Origin: Petasospora fabianii
Taxonomy: Eukaryota > Ascomycota > Saccharomycetes > Phaffomycetales > Wickerhamomycetaceae
Length of the DNA stretch: 64,000 bases
Reading direction: 5' to 3'
Assembly (NCBI GenBank): GCA_022641835.1
Contig: CP048721.1
Coordinates: forward strand, 1 to 64,000
Positions within the stretch are counted from its first letter, which is position 1. Each line of letters starts with the position of its first letter. Below are positions 10,984 to 23,246 of this stretch, in pieces. The notes beneath the pieces were generated by a model. It had not been told where the DNA came from, ran no database searches, and saw nothing but the letters and a program-made list of their open reading frames with translations. A program made the position numbers and the translations under genes.

Positions 10984-11945
10984 TTATAATCCAGCATCCC
11001 ACATTTGACGTTGGACTATGAACCATTCAGGAAGCTGGTTCTCCGGTGGCAGCTCAACGTTTATCGTTTCAACGTTCTTGAAGACGCGTCCAGCTGTGTA
11101 AAACTTGAACCCATCATGCTGTGCCCAGGCACCTGGGAACGTGCCTTCCGCATTGACTGTCACATTTTTTGTATGAGATGGTGATTCGGATGCTTCATCA
11201 CTTGACATCTTGCTTTTCTTCCTCAATTCTGCCATTTTCAATAGGGCCTTCGGTACTTTTGGTGATGCCGATAGAAGGTTCTCCTCATTATCAATGTCAT
11301 CATCATCCACTTCCATCGCGTCTTCGGAGAAGCGCCTAGAGCTAGCTCTGGCGATTAAAGGTGGTCGATCAGTCATATCATGTGTGAGTCGGCGTTGTCC
11401 CTGTGCGTTAGAAGAGAGTGTTATGGTTGCAAGCTCTAAAAATGTTTCCGAGAAGTAGTTAGAGTTCTTCCCACTGTATAGACGATACTCTGATATCAAA
11501 CTCGAATAATTCCACTTGCACACTTTCCTCAATAGACCAATCATCACATTCGTCTTATCAATCACAAGCAAGTTGTAGTTGTTGTTGTTTAAGAGGACTT
11601 TGAAAACCTTTTGGATGATATCAGGCGTGAATACCATCCAGTCGGTGTTGCTTTCACTTATCTCGGTATTGATAGCCTGGTTCTCGAAACGGTAGGCTTT
11701 GATCCCATTGAGCTTCATAAAGTTTTCAAAGTTCTTCATGACTGGTGTCTCATTATCCAGAATGGCAATCGACTTAAGTTGTAGAGTTTCCAAAAAGGCA
11801 AAGTTGATGGCGTCTAACTTGGAACACCTGTCTGGGGGATCAATGCCAGTTAGTTCACTGTTAATGGACCATGTTTGAGGGTAACAAAAGGTGACTCACA
11901 GATACCCGAGTCAACAAGACCAAAGTTATCGGGTGGGAGAAGCAT
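10984..11945 (-). CDS. OCA4: Oca4, atypical tyrosine-phosphatase-like protein
   Basis: OCA4 belongs to the Siw14/Oca family of dual-specificity-phosphatase-like proteins linked to inositol pyrophosphate metabolism and oxidant-induced cell-cycle arrest. The gene is split: exon 1 is 11900-11945, the intron is 11832-11899 (68 nt, GTGAGT donor, ACTAAC branch, CCCCCAG acceptor), and exon 2 is 10984-11831, giving 297 residues. Splicing joins MLLPPDNFGLVDSGIY to RCSKLDAINFAFLETL, matching the family N-terminus. In place of the usual CX5R loop it reads VIDKTNVMIGLLRK, so it probably lacks catalytic activity, as in S. cerevisiae Oca4. KWNYSSLISEYRLYSGKN is strongly conserved. It is divergent from NOT1; in S. 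cerevisiae OCA4 sits next to CDC50 and CDC39. Confidence 0.92.
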
Positions 11946-12277
11946 CGTTCAAGGTAAGTGTCAATAAAAATGAATGCCGAATGGACTAACTTCACATCAA
12001 CACCAACCTCATTTGATTCTATGTGTCCTATAGTACCTGCCCTGTGTGGGCGGGTGGTTACCATTTTCGCGAAGCCAACTGCTTTTTTTTTTAGAGCACT
12101 GGTCGTGGTGCTCAGGCAAAAAAACCGACGACGACGTGTTGTGTGTTCCAAGGCTCTCTTCAAACCAGAAACATAACCACAAGCATCTGCAAAACAGTAT
12201 CAACAGCTTCACAAACCCCGTTGACTGTAATCTTTAAACTGCAGAGAATCATTTGCACAGCTCATTGACTTCCCAGA
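11946..12277. other. Divergent OCA4 / NOT1 promoter region
   Basis: About 330 bp with a T-tract near 12082. It holds no ATG that can be joined in frame to the NOT1 coding region through a good splice donor, which bears on the NOT1 start problem. No RNA gene seen. Confidence 0.5.
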
Positions 12278-15200
12278 TTGGTGCAACGGTGAGTTATTCC
12301 TTCCACAAGCTTTGCCACCGATTCCTTCTTCCAATACTAACTTTTGATTAGGACAGAACCTACAGTGGATACAGTGCATCTACTGTTAGTGTCACAATCA
12401 GTCAAGGTGTCTTCACATCTCCAATCTCAGAATAGCCCATCCCAGGGCCCGCAATCAGACTTGGTCAAGGTCACTGCCGCTCAACTTGCCATCCTAACCA
12501 CCGAGGTCACAGAAGACAACTTTGATCGCACTGTTTGCCAAATTGATACTATTATCAAATCCGCTCCTACAGAAATCCACGTCAAGTATTTAAAACGCCT
12601 TCTTCTTCATCAATCTGATCTCATCCCAACCAACGTTGTTGTCAACCCACAGTTACCCAAGCTCATTCAACACGAACTAAAGGCCCTGGTAATCGACGTT
12701 TCGAGAATTAGTGTATTTCAACAAGTTATCACTGACGCTGATTCTGAACTCCTCAAATTCTTCACTCTTGATCAGCTATTCGCCAGATACTCCCTTTCCG
12801 CTATCGAGAGAATCTTATTGACCTTATCCGTATCCACTGAGCCAGAGCAAGCAAAGACTGTCATCACTAAGGCATTCCCAGATCTTCTCAACGCTATCAA
12901 GAACGCTGAAATCACAATCGAGCAACTTTTCCTACTCTTTGAACAGCTCATATACACAGATTCGGCATCAGTTCTTGACAAAGCCCGCTTGTTCAGTGTT
13001 GTTTGCGAAGCATCTGAAATCACGAAAATTGGATCCACAACGTTACATAAGCTACACGGATATCTGCTGAAAATGCCTTTCCGTGACATTCTCCAGGCAC
13101 TTGGCCCTGAAAACATTTCTCCAGAGCGCCTCATTACCGACTTGCTCTCGATTCAGGCACCAGAGGAGCTAACCGATTCGTTGGCTTTACTTCTTGCTGA
13201 GATCATCTCCCCATGCTCACAAAATCTTACAGGAACTAATCAGAGAACTGCATTGACACCTGTCAGTATCCCAGAAGCATCTGCTAAGGGTTCTCAGTTT
13301 GGCTCCGTCATCAGAAAACTACCACATCAATCATGGCCAACTGTGTTCGAATCAATGAACCAAAGACTTACCAGACCAGATATGACCGAGGCGTCTCTTA
13401 GTGAACTTCTCTCAGCATTGGATGATCAGACCATCGATGAGTTCATCGGCTTCGATTGGTCATTAGACTTTAAAATCACACTCTTTGTCACACTGAGACG
13501 CTTGAGTCCTCAGCGTGGCTCATTTGACTTGTTGAGAACAAATTACCTCAAGCCAATCATCAACGATGCATCACTGCCGAACATAAAGAATACAGTCTTG
13601 TTTTTCAAGAATGTTACACACTTGGAACTGTTCTGTATCTCCATGTCTACTGCTATTGAGAACGCTGAGTACAAGAGGTTCCTGCATCAAATCTTTGAGG
13701 ATGATATCAAGACTGCTCCAGAGTTGATTGCTCTTGGTTGCGTGCATTTCACACCACAGTCTGCCATAGTTGATGACCTGCTCGAGAACTTGATGGTTCA
13801 TTTGCTGGATGACTCGTCGGCATACTATCCGTTCATCTTGAAGGATTTGAAGGATAAGGAGTTGCTTTTCAAGATTTGCTCCAAGTTGGTGAACAACAGA
13901 CCATCGCCAGCACTCAACAAGACACTTTTGGCCTTCTTATCACAGATGGGCTATATCGTGGAGCTCTTGGACTCACTACCGCTCCGTTCTGCCCTGGAAG
14001 TTGCTGCTTCTGCTGTCAGCGTTGGCTGGTACAATGGATTTGAGAAGTTCCTAGACGCTAAGAAGGGATTGAATGGCTTTGCCGAAGTACTGAACTCATT
14101 TATTCTCTCTCAGGTTGACTCCAAGCGCGAATCCAGAGGTATCTCTGTGAGAGCCATGTACATATGTCTCAAAAGCCTTCCAAGATTGCCACTTGCTCAG
14201 CAAGAGCACTTCAATGATACGAAGGCACAGGTTCTCCAAGCTTATCCTCGACTCATCAACTTCGGTGGACCTCATGATGATGCTATTCTCGTTAACGGTG
14301 ACACCAACTCTTTTTCATTCGATGTTGAACAGCAGATGAAAGTCCTGTATCAGAGGATGTACAACCACGAAATTGAAATCAAGGATGTCATTTCAACACT
14401 GCAGCAGCTTAGGGACAGTGACGTTCCGTCTGACCAAGACCTGTTTGCTTGCATGATCCATTCTCTGCTTGATGAGTACAAGTTCTTCCCAGAGTATCCA
14501 TTGAATGCTCTTGCATTGACTTCCGTTTTGTTTGGGTCCATGATACACTTCGATCTTATGCGTGGTACAGCATTGGACGTCGGCCTTCATTTTATCTTCA
14601 AAGCTTGTCAGCAACCTCCAGAGTCCAACATGTTCAAGTTCGCCGTGCAGGCATTGTTCGCCTTCAGAACCAGATTTGTGGAATTCTCCGAGTACTGCCA
14701 ATTGTTGACTAGAATCGATTCTTTGAAGTCACAACCGCAAGTTTATCAGCTTCTCTTCACGGCTACATCAGGTGAAAATGCTGTTGATACAGTCAAGTTC
14801 AAGTCTGTGAACGACAACGCTACGATTACGAACGATGTTCCGCAGGAAGTGCCACCACAGTCTGTGTCCTCAAAGATCCTCTTCATCATGAATAACCTGT
14901 CAGAGGATAACTTGCTGTCCAAGATCGATGATCTGAAGAAGGTTTTGACGAGGTCTTTTTACCGCTGGTTGGCTGAGTATATTGTTGCCAACAGAGCCAA
15001 GACAGAGCCAAACAACCACCATCTTTACTACCAACTTGTCCAGAGAATTGGTGATGAGTTGTTGTTTGACTACATGGTGTTTGTCTCTGTCCATCACGTG
15101 AAAATCTTGTTAGAAACTTCTGACAATTCTCAAGTCGAGAGATCACAGCTGAAGAATCTTGGTTCCTGGCTTGGTATGATGACGTTGGCAAGAAACAGGC

Positions 15201-18200
15201 CATTAAAGTATACCAGTGTTGCACTCAAGGAGCTTCTTGTCGAGGCATCTGACCGTTCAAAGTTGGCCATGGTAATTCCGTTTGTATGTAAGGTGATTGA
15301 TCAGACCAAGTCCTCTGAGGTCTTCAAGCTCCCAAACCCCTGGACACTTGGTGTTTTGAAGGTTCTCGCCGAGCTCTATGAATTCTCTGAGTTGAAGCTG
15401 AACCTGAGATTTGAATTTGAAGTGCTCTGCAGCAGTCTTGGTATTGAGTTATCGTCCATCGAGCCGTCTGCTCTTGTCAGAAAACATGATCCACAGACGT
15501 TGCTTCGTACTGGCGTTGCATCCCTCTCACTCGAGTCCAAAAACATCCCACTTGACCAAGCTCAGATTCTTGCTCACCAGCAATCACTCCAACAGCACCC
15601 AAGTATTCAACAACAGCAACTTCTTCAGCAACAGCAGCAGCAGCAGCAGCAGCAGCACCAACAGCAACCACAGCAACATCAGCAGCTCCCACAACATCAG
15701 AGTATTGGCATTCCTCCACACAACTCTGCTCCGATGGCACAACTTCCACAGATTAATGAGGCTGCCCTGCAGAACCTGGTCGGATCCACCGTCTTTGTCA
15801 CCAATGCAGCTCTCAAGCGTGTTTTCACCAATGCTTTGATCAAGTCCATTCGTGATATTTTGCCTCCTGCCGTTGAACGTGCTGTCAGCATTGCTGTTAC
15901 TACTGCGAGGGCGTTGGTATTGAAGGATTTTGCCACAGAGGTGGATGAGCTGAAGCTTCGGGCCGCCGCTGTCAATGTTGTTCGTCAATTGGCAGAAAGT
16001 CTTGCCCTGGCGACTTGCCGAGACCCGTTGAAGGAGAGTGTTCAGTCTGCCGTCCATGCGTTTGCTGCAGGACAGTTAGTTCCGCTTGATGAACTTCCAC
16101 AGGCAATTGGTGACAACATTGACATTGCCTGCTCTATCATTCAGAAGGCTGCCATGGATAAAGCAACGCTTGAGATTGAGGAGATTCTTGTTAGTTCTGT
16201 TGCTGTCCGCCGTCATCACAAGGAGAGACGTCAGGATCAACCTTTCTACTCTCAGCATCTTTCAAGATATGCTGTCAATCTACCGGAGCCACTTGGTTTG
16301 AGACCTACTGGTGTCACTCCTCAACAGCTTCATGTTTATGAAAACTTTGGAAAGAACATTACTGCTTCCCCAGGAATGGCTGTGCCGACTCCACACGCCC
16401 AGCAACATCTTCAGCAGCCACATTCTGCATCACAATCGGATGCTCATGTCTCTGCAATGTCAACACCAACGGCTGCATCAGCCGTGCCACTCGCTCCAGT
16501 TGCAATGCCACCTGTGTCATCAGAACTTGTTGTTCCTCCTACTGGACTCAACATTGCTGGTGCTGCTCCAAACAACGGTACACCTGTCATACCAGCTACA
16601 ATCGTCCCTTCAACTCAGTCGATTCCAGTTGTCAGTCCTGCCATTGGCCAACAGGTTTCGCCAGAACAGATGTTCCAGTATCTGCAGAACTGCATTGAGA
16701 ATTTGGCAAGAGCCACTGCAGAGTCTTCCATTACCTCGCTACAGGACATTGGACCGGATTCCACAATTCGTACTCTGCTTGGTCAGATCTTTGCTGTGAT
16801 GAGTAGAAATTTGAACAAGGATGCTCTCCTCATGAAGGTTACCCAGTATATCTTGAACACTTTGGTGTCATCCTCAGAGTCAACATTGACAGTTGATGTA
16901 TTTGTCTTGCTGCTAGAGAAGTTATGTGCCATTTCTGCTACAACGAGAAGAGATGTTGTTTGGTGGATGAAGCACATCAATGATGACCGCAGGTTCAACC
17001 AGAGAATTCTCATGAGCATGTTCACTGTTGACCTCATCACTCCGGCCCAACTCGATGCTGCTCTTGCTAGATACGTGTCACCAACTACACTTGAGTTCAC
17101 TGTTGGTTTGATTAGAGAGTCTCTCCGCAACACTGGTTTTGCTGCCTTCATCTGTGACTTCTGTGCCACTCTTTCAAAACTGAGAGACTTCACCAACCAA
17201 AGTGAAGTGGTTGACCAGTTCATCGGCTCTGTTGATAACCTTGAGATTGGCCTGTTGAAGGGAACGGCTTTGGATGCTGACTCCGCTTCTGAGTCTGGTA
17301 TCATGTCCTATTTGTTCATGGAGTGGATCCGTTTGCTACAGAACACGAACTCTACCGATGCTATGTACACTGCATTCGTTGTTCAATTGATCCAGCACGG
17401 TGTGCTTGATACCTTCGATAATACGACTTTGTTCCTCAGATGTGCGGTTGGTGTTGCTGTCGACTACTTTAAGGAGAGTGACCCAGCCAATGATGGCTTC
17501 CTGGCCTGTGACAGTCTTTCTAAGTTGCTTGTGAGGGTGGTTGCTGCTCAAGACCAGATAGACTCAAGAGAGAAGACAATCACGCTTGCTCTTTCTGTCA
17601 TTTCACTTGTGTTTGCTGAAGACCATGCTTCTTCGAGGGAGAACTTCAATGAAAGACCATACTTTAGAGTGTTTTCGTCATTGTTGTCTGAGTGGAACTC
17701 TGTTGACTCCTTGAAGGATGACACTCAACTAAGCAAACACCTTTATATGACATTGGCCAAGTTTTTGAATACTTTCCAGCCAATTGCATTCCCAGGATTC
17801 GCATTTGCTTGGATCACGCTCATCTCTCACCGGTTCTTCCTACCAAAGGTTCTTGCTTTGGGTGACGCTAATGCCGAGGCAAAGTTTGTTTTGTTGTTGC
17901 TTGCACTTCTCAGATTCCAGGCAAAGCACATTACTACCAAGCAAATCCCTGAAGTATTCACTGTCATTTATAAGGGTACTCTTCGTGTTTTCTTGTTGCT
18001 TCTTCACGACTATCCGGAAATTCTCGTTAAATACCACTATCAGTTGTGCTGTGAGATCCCACCATCGTTCATTCAGCTCAAGAACATTGTACTTTCTGCA
18101 TTCCCTAAGAGCGTTGCCATGCCTGATCCATTCACTCAAGGGCTGAAGGTTGGAAGATTGCCGGAGGTTGCAGAGGCTCCGAATGTTGGCTATCACCCAG

Positions 18201-18835
18201 GACTCGACTTGCAAAACAAGAAGTCTGTTGATGGTTACTTGAGAATTCCATCCAACCAGCATTTGAAGACGATCTTCAACAATTTGAAACAACAGCCTGT
18301 TGATGAGGCAGGTATCGGTTATAATAAGACACAGTACAATGTCAGAATGATCAATGCTTTGGTGTTATACGTCGGAATGGAAGCTGTTGAAGATACACCA
18401 AATCGTTTCAATCCGAAGTCTTCTCATTTTAGTCTCTTGTCTGGTTTGATGCAGGAGGGCGATGTTGAATTCCAATACCAGTTGATTGGAGCAATTTGCA
18501 ACCAGTTGAGATATCCAAATTCCCACACCCATTGGTTCAGTCATTTGATGCTGCATTTCTTTGGTAATCAGACGCTTTGGAATGGTAAGAGAGTTCAGGT
18601 CCAACATGTAATCACCAGAGTGTTGTTGGAAAGAGTTATCTGTAACCGTCCACACCCATGGGGCTTGCTCATTACGTTTGTTGAATTGCTGAAGAATGCT
18701 AACCTTGCTTTCTTTGATCTTCCATTTGTTAAGGAGGATCCAGAGATGGCCAGACTCTTCGGTACTTTGCAGCGTCACTTCGGCATCACGGCGGCCAACG
18801 GCACCAGAGATGCCTCTGCTGCTCCTGTTGCATGA
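12278..18835 (+). CDS. CDC39: CCR4-NOT complex scaffold subunit Not1
   Basis: Not1/Cdc39 is the roughly 240-kDa scaffold of the CCR4-NOT mRNA deadenylase. The roughly 2164-residue product aligns with yeast Not1 along its length: DSDVPSDQDLFACMIHSLL, the middle domain that binds Pop2/Caf1, a Q-rich linker (about residues 1075-1125) and the C-terminal NOT-module region (LDLQNKKSVDGYLRIPSN, NQLRYPNSHTHWFS). A 63-nt intron lies at 12289-12351 (GTGAGT donor, TACTAAC at 12335-12341, ATTAG acceptor). The frame then continues back into exon 1 but meets a stop at 12266-12268 with no ATG between; TTG at 12278 (A at -3) is the best candidate. A near-cognate start or a one-base sequence error (ATTGG for ATGG) would explain this. 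Confidence 0.9.
15632..15655 (+). repeat. CAG microsatellite in NOT1 Q-rich linker
   Basis: Eight CAG units lie inside the glutamine-rich linker of NOT1. A Q-rich linker at the same place is also found in S. cerevisiae Not1, so the feature is coding, and repeat number may vary. Confidence 0.9.
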
Positions 18836-19063
18836 ACAACTCGCATATGATTTATGAAATCTGTATATTATTGACTTATTGTATCGTTAATCCAGTTCTT
18901 AGTTCATGATGTAGTTGATGCTGTTTTGAAGGCCGAGGCTGTGCATATGCCATTTTTCGGCCTAGTCGCGCGCCCAGACCCATTTTGGTGATGGATTAGA
19001 AAAACACAGCGCCACGAGCACTTCATCTACCAAAGAGCCACGCCGACAACTACGATAAGCAAC

Positions 19064-20362
19064 ATGCTGTCTTTCTTACGTAAAAGAAGGGGATCAACTG
19101 ATAGTGATACGAGCGATGTGCTTGATCAGCCGCGTGCCAAATCCAGAAAACCGCCAAGTAAGTGTTTGTCACATATAATGTGCACGCATTCATACCCCTA
19201 AGGGGACGCGTTTACCGATCCAAGTCGAAGCTAACAAGTGCAATTAGATACTGCATTCAGGCAGCAGCGATTGAAGTCATGGCAACCAATTCTCTCGCCA
19301 CGTTCGGTGCTTCCTTTACTTTTGATAACCGCCGTTATCTTCACTCCTCTCGGAATCGCCCTTATATTCACAACCTACAACGTACAGCAACTCGTCGTGG
19401 AGTATGGAAGTTGTAGCACCAATGCAAACACATCTTCCTTTTCAGAAATACCGTCTGAGTATGTTACTAAGCACTTTAAAGGAAACATACCAGATGGGTA
19501 TGAAAAGCCATCGTGGAAGTTAGTGCAAAACGATACCGACGACTCACTCGTATGTCAGATTAAGTTCCAGGTCCCTCATGACATTAAAGGCCCAGTCTAC
19601 CTCTACTACAGGCTCACAAACTTCTTTCAAAATCACAGAGAATATGTTGAGTCCTATGACCTTCAACAATTGAAGGGTGAGGCAGTCAGTGCTGATGACC
19701 TTGACGATGACTGTTCTCCATTGAAGACGAATGCTGATGGGAAGCCGTACTATCCATGTGGGCTCATTGCTAATTCATACTTCAATGACACATTCAGCTC
19801 ACCATACGATGCCTCTGATAACTCAGTGGTGTTTAATATGACGGATAAGAAGATTTCTTGGAGCACTGATCGCTCCCGTTTTAAAAAGACAAAATATTCC
19901 CCAAATGATGTTGTTCCACCTCCAGGATGGGCGAAGATGTATCCTGATGGATATACTGAAAATAATATGCCAGATCTTTCAGAATGGGAGGCTCTTCAGG
20001 TGTGGATGAGAACTGCTGGTTTACCTAGCTTTATGAAGCTCGCACTGAGAAACGATACAGGGACACTCACTGAAGGCCAATACATCATTGATGTGGGACT
20101 CAACTATCCAGTGTCACTGTTTGGAGGCACGAAGTCGATCGTCTTGACAACGAGTACAGTGATAGGTGGTCGTAATATGAGTTTAGGTGTTGCTTATCTC
20201 GTTGTGGCGGGCCTAGCCATCTTATTTGGCATCATTTTCCTTGTCAAGTACGTCCTACAGCCAAGAAAACTTGGAGATCACTCCTACCTTAACTTTGACA
20301 GGACCGAGGACCAAGCCTTACCGGCCCGTACGACCACAACCACAAGAAGAGAGATTCTGTAA
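19064..20362 (+). CDS. CDC50: Cdc50-type P4-ATPase flippase beta subunit
   Basis: Cdc50 pairs with the P4-ATPase Drs2 and is needed for its exit from the ER and for phospholipid flipping at the trans-Golgi and endosomes. The gene is split: exon 1 is 19064-19157, the intron is 19158-19247 (90 nt, GTAAGT donor, GCTAAC branch, ATTAG acceptor), and exon 2 is 19248-20362, giving 402 residues. The join creates [20 protein letters not shown], the conserved family N-terminus. Two membrane segments (about 55-75 and 345-370) flank a large lumenal domain with paired cysteines and N-glycosylation sites. The C-terminus ends RREIL, as in Cdc50 (LREIL) rather than Lem3. It follows NOT1 on the same strand, the S. 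cerevisiae arrangement. Confidence 0.96.
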
Positions 20363-20574
20363 ATGCCCCAGGTTCTATAAACATTATAATGCTGCGGTAC
20401 GAGCCTCGGTTTCCCCGCGTAGTCAGATCAATCGATTGTTCGCGAATCAGCCACGGCCACCACGGCCATTGCCGCCCGCACTTACAAAGCATAACAAACA
20501 AGCAGCCAACGTTAGCTGAGTTTTGTAACACGCCACCGGCAACCGTACACCTCACACGCTCTCGCCCATCCGCC

Positions 20575-21216
20575 ATGTCCAGAATCAAACGTATCCTCAA
20601 GGAGCTTGACGACGTCCAGAAGGACACCCAGGCATCCATTACCCTCAAACTCATCTCCGAAGATGACCTTTCGCATCTCACAGGAACTTTCCTTGGTCCG
20701 CCGGATACTCCATATGAAGGTGGTAAGTTCGTTGTGGACATCAAGATTCCAAATGAATACCCATTCAAGCCACCAATCATGAAATTTGACACCAAGGTGT
20801 ACCATCCAAACATCTCTTCTGTTACAGGTGCCATCTGCCTCGATATCCTCAAGGACGCATGGACCCCGATCTTGACACTCAAGTCGTCGTTGATATCTCT
20901 TCAGTCGCTCTTCCAATCTCCAGAGCCAAACGACCCACAGGATGCCGAGGTTGCTAAACACTACATTTCAGATAGAGACGGTTTCAACAAGACCGCTAAG
21001 TACTGGACACAGACTTACGCATCTGACGCTAGCACCAAGGACGTTAACGATGCTCAACTGTATGGTATAGATGAGTCTACCGTCAGCAACTTTGAAAACA
21101 TGGGGTTCCCAAGAGATAAGGTGATTGAGGTCTTGAGAAGACTCGGTTTGAAGAAGGTGGAGTCCGAGCCAAGAACAGAAAACAAAGTTATCGAGGAATT
21201 GCTCAAAGAGAACTGA
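20575..21216 (+). CDS. UBC1: Ubiquitin-conjugating enzyme E2 Ubc1
   Basis: A 213-residue E2 enzyme. Residues 1-150 are the UBC fold, with the active-site cysteine C88 in [15 protein letters not shown] and the HPN motif at 77-79. A linker leads to a C-terminal UBA domain (about 172-213, [28 protein letters not shown]). E2 plus UBA is the hallmark of Ubc1, which extends K48 chains with the APC/C and acts in ER-associated degradation. Length matches S. cerevisiae Ubc1 (215). The frame is open further upstream, but [11 protein letters not shown] is the conserved start. Confidence 0.97.
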   Translation: MSRIKRILKELDDVQKDTQASITLKLISEDDLSHLTGTFLGPPDTPYEGGKFVVDIKIPNEYPFKPPIMKFDTKVYHPNISSVTGAICLDILKDAWTPILTLKSSLISLQSLFQSPEPNDPQDAEVAKHYISDRDGFNKTAKYWTQTYASDASTKDVNDAQLYGIDESTVSNFENMGFPRDKVIEVLRRLGLKKVESEPRTENKVIEELLKEN

Positions 21217-21358
21217 TTTTTAATATACAGTGATTGCACCCACGATCTGCATTGATATGAAATAGTAAGTTGCCTACACTAGTAACTACACCAGAAGTGT
21301 ATTGTAAACATGCTCGTATGATAGCTATTAATTAATTAATTTTTTTGGTTACCCAAAA

Positions 21359-22894
21359 TTATGCCGACTGCTTAGTTTTCTTCTTTTGAGATGATGATGA
21401 TGCACCATGTTGTTTATCTTTTGAACTCTTACCGAAACCTGTTCTGGATGCCTTTTTCTCAGTAAAAGAATGGTTAGGGCCCTTTGTAGAGAATTGGACG
21501 GTGCTAGATCCAATCAAAACACTTCTCTTTGCAAGCGCCTTCTCCACACCGGCAGCTGTCTCGAAAGCAACAAGGGCATATTGGCCCTTTGGTTCGGTTC
21601 TGGCAACTTTGGTCTGAAGTGTCTTCTCCAAACCTCTTGTAATTTGATCTGCAGTCAAGACATTAACATTGTTGACCACAACCATGTGTGGGAGGTCGGT
21701 CTTCCCCTTCTTCTGTTGGTGTGGCTTCTGAGAATTGGTAACATCGCTCAATGGCGCAGGTGATGTTGGTGGCTGCTGGACCTTAGGAGCAGCTGCAGGT
21801 TTAGTAAGTTTTGGTTTGGTAGTTGGGACCTTTGTCGAAATGGCTTGGGCCCAGCTACTTGGCTTCACTGGTGCAGATGCAGGTGATGCTTTGGTCTCTT
21901 TACCTGCAGTAGTCTCGAGAGAAACATCCTTTTTGGTCTCAGCACCGGTATCAACCTGTGATTCACGCTTTTCCTCTTCGTCACTGGATTTCTCCACCTT
22001 TGGAGCCTCATTATGCTCCGCCTTAGTATCCTTCGTGTCCTCCTTGATCTGCTTCTTACCAGTCGAGACCTCGTCGTTCTCTCCCTCCTTAACAGTCGAA
22101 GCGGCAGTTTTAGGAGACTGGGAAGCCTCCTTTTCAGAACCCGAGCCGACAGAGTTCTTCTTTTCCTTGTCGTCATCCTTCTTTGATTGCAACTTTGTGT
22201 CTTTCTTCTTCTCGTCAACGACTTGCTTGTCCTCCTTTGCAGACCCTTTTGCATTCTTCTCGGTCTCACCGTTCTGCTTTGCAGTGCCATCGGCTACCTT
22301 ATCGGTCTTCTCTGGAGTCTTAACGGTTTCAGCTGATGACTTCGAGACAGAGGAAGCTGCTGGAATGGCATCCTTTGGCTCCTTCTCTGGACTGAGGACC
22401 TGTGGTGGTTCACTGACAGTAGTCTCCTCAACAACAGGGGCATTGTCCTCCTCAGTGTTGAGTTCATAGTCCTCATCAGGGATCAGCCTGAAAATATCGT
22501 TGGCAACGTCATAAGCATTGGCCGCCTTTGCTGGCTTCAAGATGAAGGACTGGGTGAATCTGTATATGGCCTCCTCGTCCTTGAGAGCAAGCTCACCAAC
22601 GACCGAAATCAAGATGGACTCATTGAAAATAGACTGAGAGTCAATGCTTGAAACTCTGATCTTGGAATTGGCGAGTTTGGAGTCAGCGTAGAACGATTTG
22701 ATGCTAGACTTAGAAGCAAGCGACTTGGTCTCGATGGTCTTGTTGATGAAGTTTACGCCAGGTGTCTCTGGCACCACTGAGTGTGTAAGCTGTGCATCTT
22801 CAGTGTAGACCTTGGAAAGCGTAGAAGGATCTTCGTGCAAGTTCTGATAGTAGAACTGGACGAAGCTGTAGGCGATCTGTTCAACCGATGTCAT
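21359..22894 (-). CDS. BRE5: Bre5-like Ubp3 cofactor (NTF2 domain plus RRM)
   Basis: A 511-residue G3BP-type protein. Residues about 5-145 form an NTF2-like domain (EQIAYSFVQFYYQNLHEDPSTL). A long, low-complexity Lys/Glu/Ser-rich region (150-390) is followed by an RRM near 400-475 (LPHMVVVNNVNVLTADQITRGLE) and a basic C-terminal tail. Bre5 binds and activates the deubiquitinase Ubp3, acting in COPII/Sec23 recycling and ribophagy. The call rests on architecture plus neighbourhood: POP2 lies directly upstream on the same strand, as BRE5 and POP2 do in S. cerevisiae. Confidence 0.88.
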   Translation of the reverse strand: MTSVEQIAYSFVQFYYQNLHEDPSTLSKVYTEDAQLTHSVVPETPGVNFINKTIETKSLASKSSIKSFYADSKLANSKIRVSSIDSQSIFNESILISVVGELALKDEEAIYRFTQSFILKPAKAANAYDVANDIFRLIPDEDYELNTEEDNAPVVEETTVSEPPQVLSPEKEPKDAIPAASSVSKSSAETVKTPEKTDKVADGTAKQNGETEKNAKGSAKEDKQVVDEKKKDTKLQSKKDDDKEKKNSVGSGSEKEASQSPKTAASTVKEGENDEVSTGKKQIKEDTKDTKAEHNEAPKVEKSSDEEEKRESQVDTGAETKKDVSLETTAGKETKASPASAPVKPSSWAQAISTKVPTTKPKLTKPAAAPKVQQPPTSPAPLSDVTNSQKPHQQKKGKTDLPHMVVVNNVNVLTADQITRGLEKTLQTKVARTEPKGQYALVAFETAAGVEKALAKRSVLIGSSTVQFSTKGPNHSFTEKKASRTGFGKSSKDKQHGASSSSQKKKTKQSA

Positions 22895-23246
22895 GGGGGC
22901 AAGATGAAGAGGCGGTGTGTGAAGGATTTTATGATTATGGGTGTCACAGGCTATGGTGTCTGGGAGTTTTGGTAATGACCTGAAGAGGATAAGACCTCAA
23001 TAGCGAGAGTAAGTGAGTTCTCGGGCGTCGACGGTGCGTATGATATAAAGAGATTACAATAGGTGAAGTCTAAAGCTTTGACGAACCTCGTGTTCGTCCA
23101 GTTCAGAAGTTCGCGAACTGTCCAGCGGACGAACGTTGTCGCACTCACCTGTTGCGTACGAGTCTAAGGCCAGCTACATCTCTTCACATTGCACATCATT
23201 AAAACGTTTACTGGGCCCAATAGTATTTCCTTATCTTTCAGATTCA
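22895..23246. other. BRE5 promoter / POP2 3' region with nested inverted repeat
   Basis: A 352-bp gap between two minus-strand genes. A nested dyad spans 23092-23134: outer arms GTTCGTCC (23092-23099) and GGACGAAC (23127-23134), inner arms CAGTTC (23099-23104) and GAACTG (23115-23120). GACGAAC at 23080-23086 also pairs with 23092-23098. No coding frame of note. Confidence 0.6.

Noticed and set aside
12021-12176. Upstream ATG frames considered as NOT1 first exon
   Set aside because: They run into stops and have no good donor that would join in frame to 12352.
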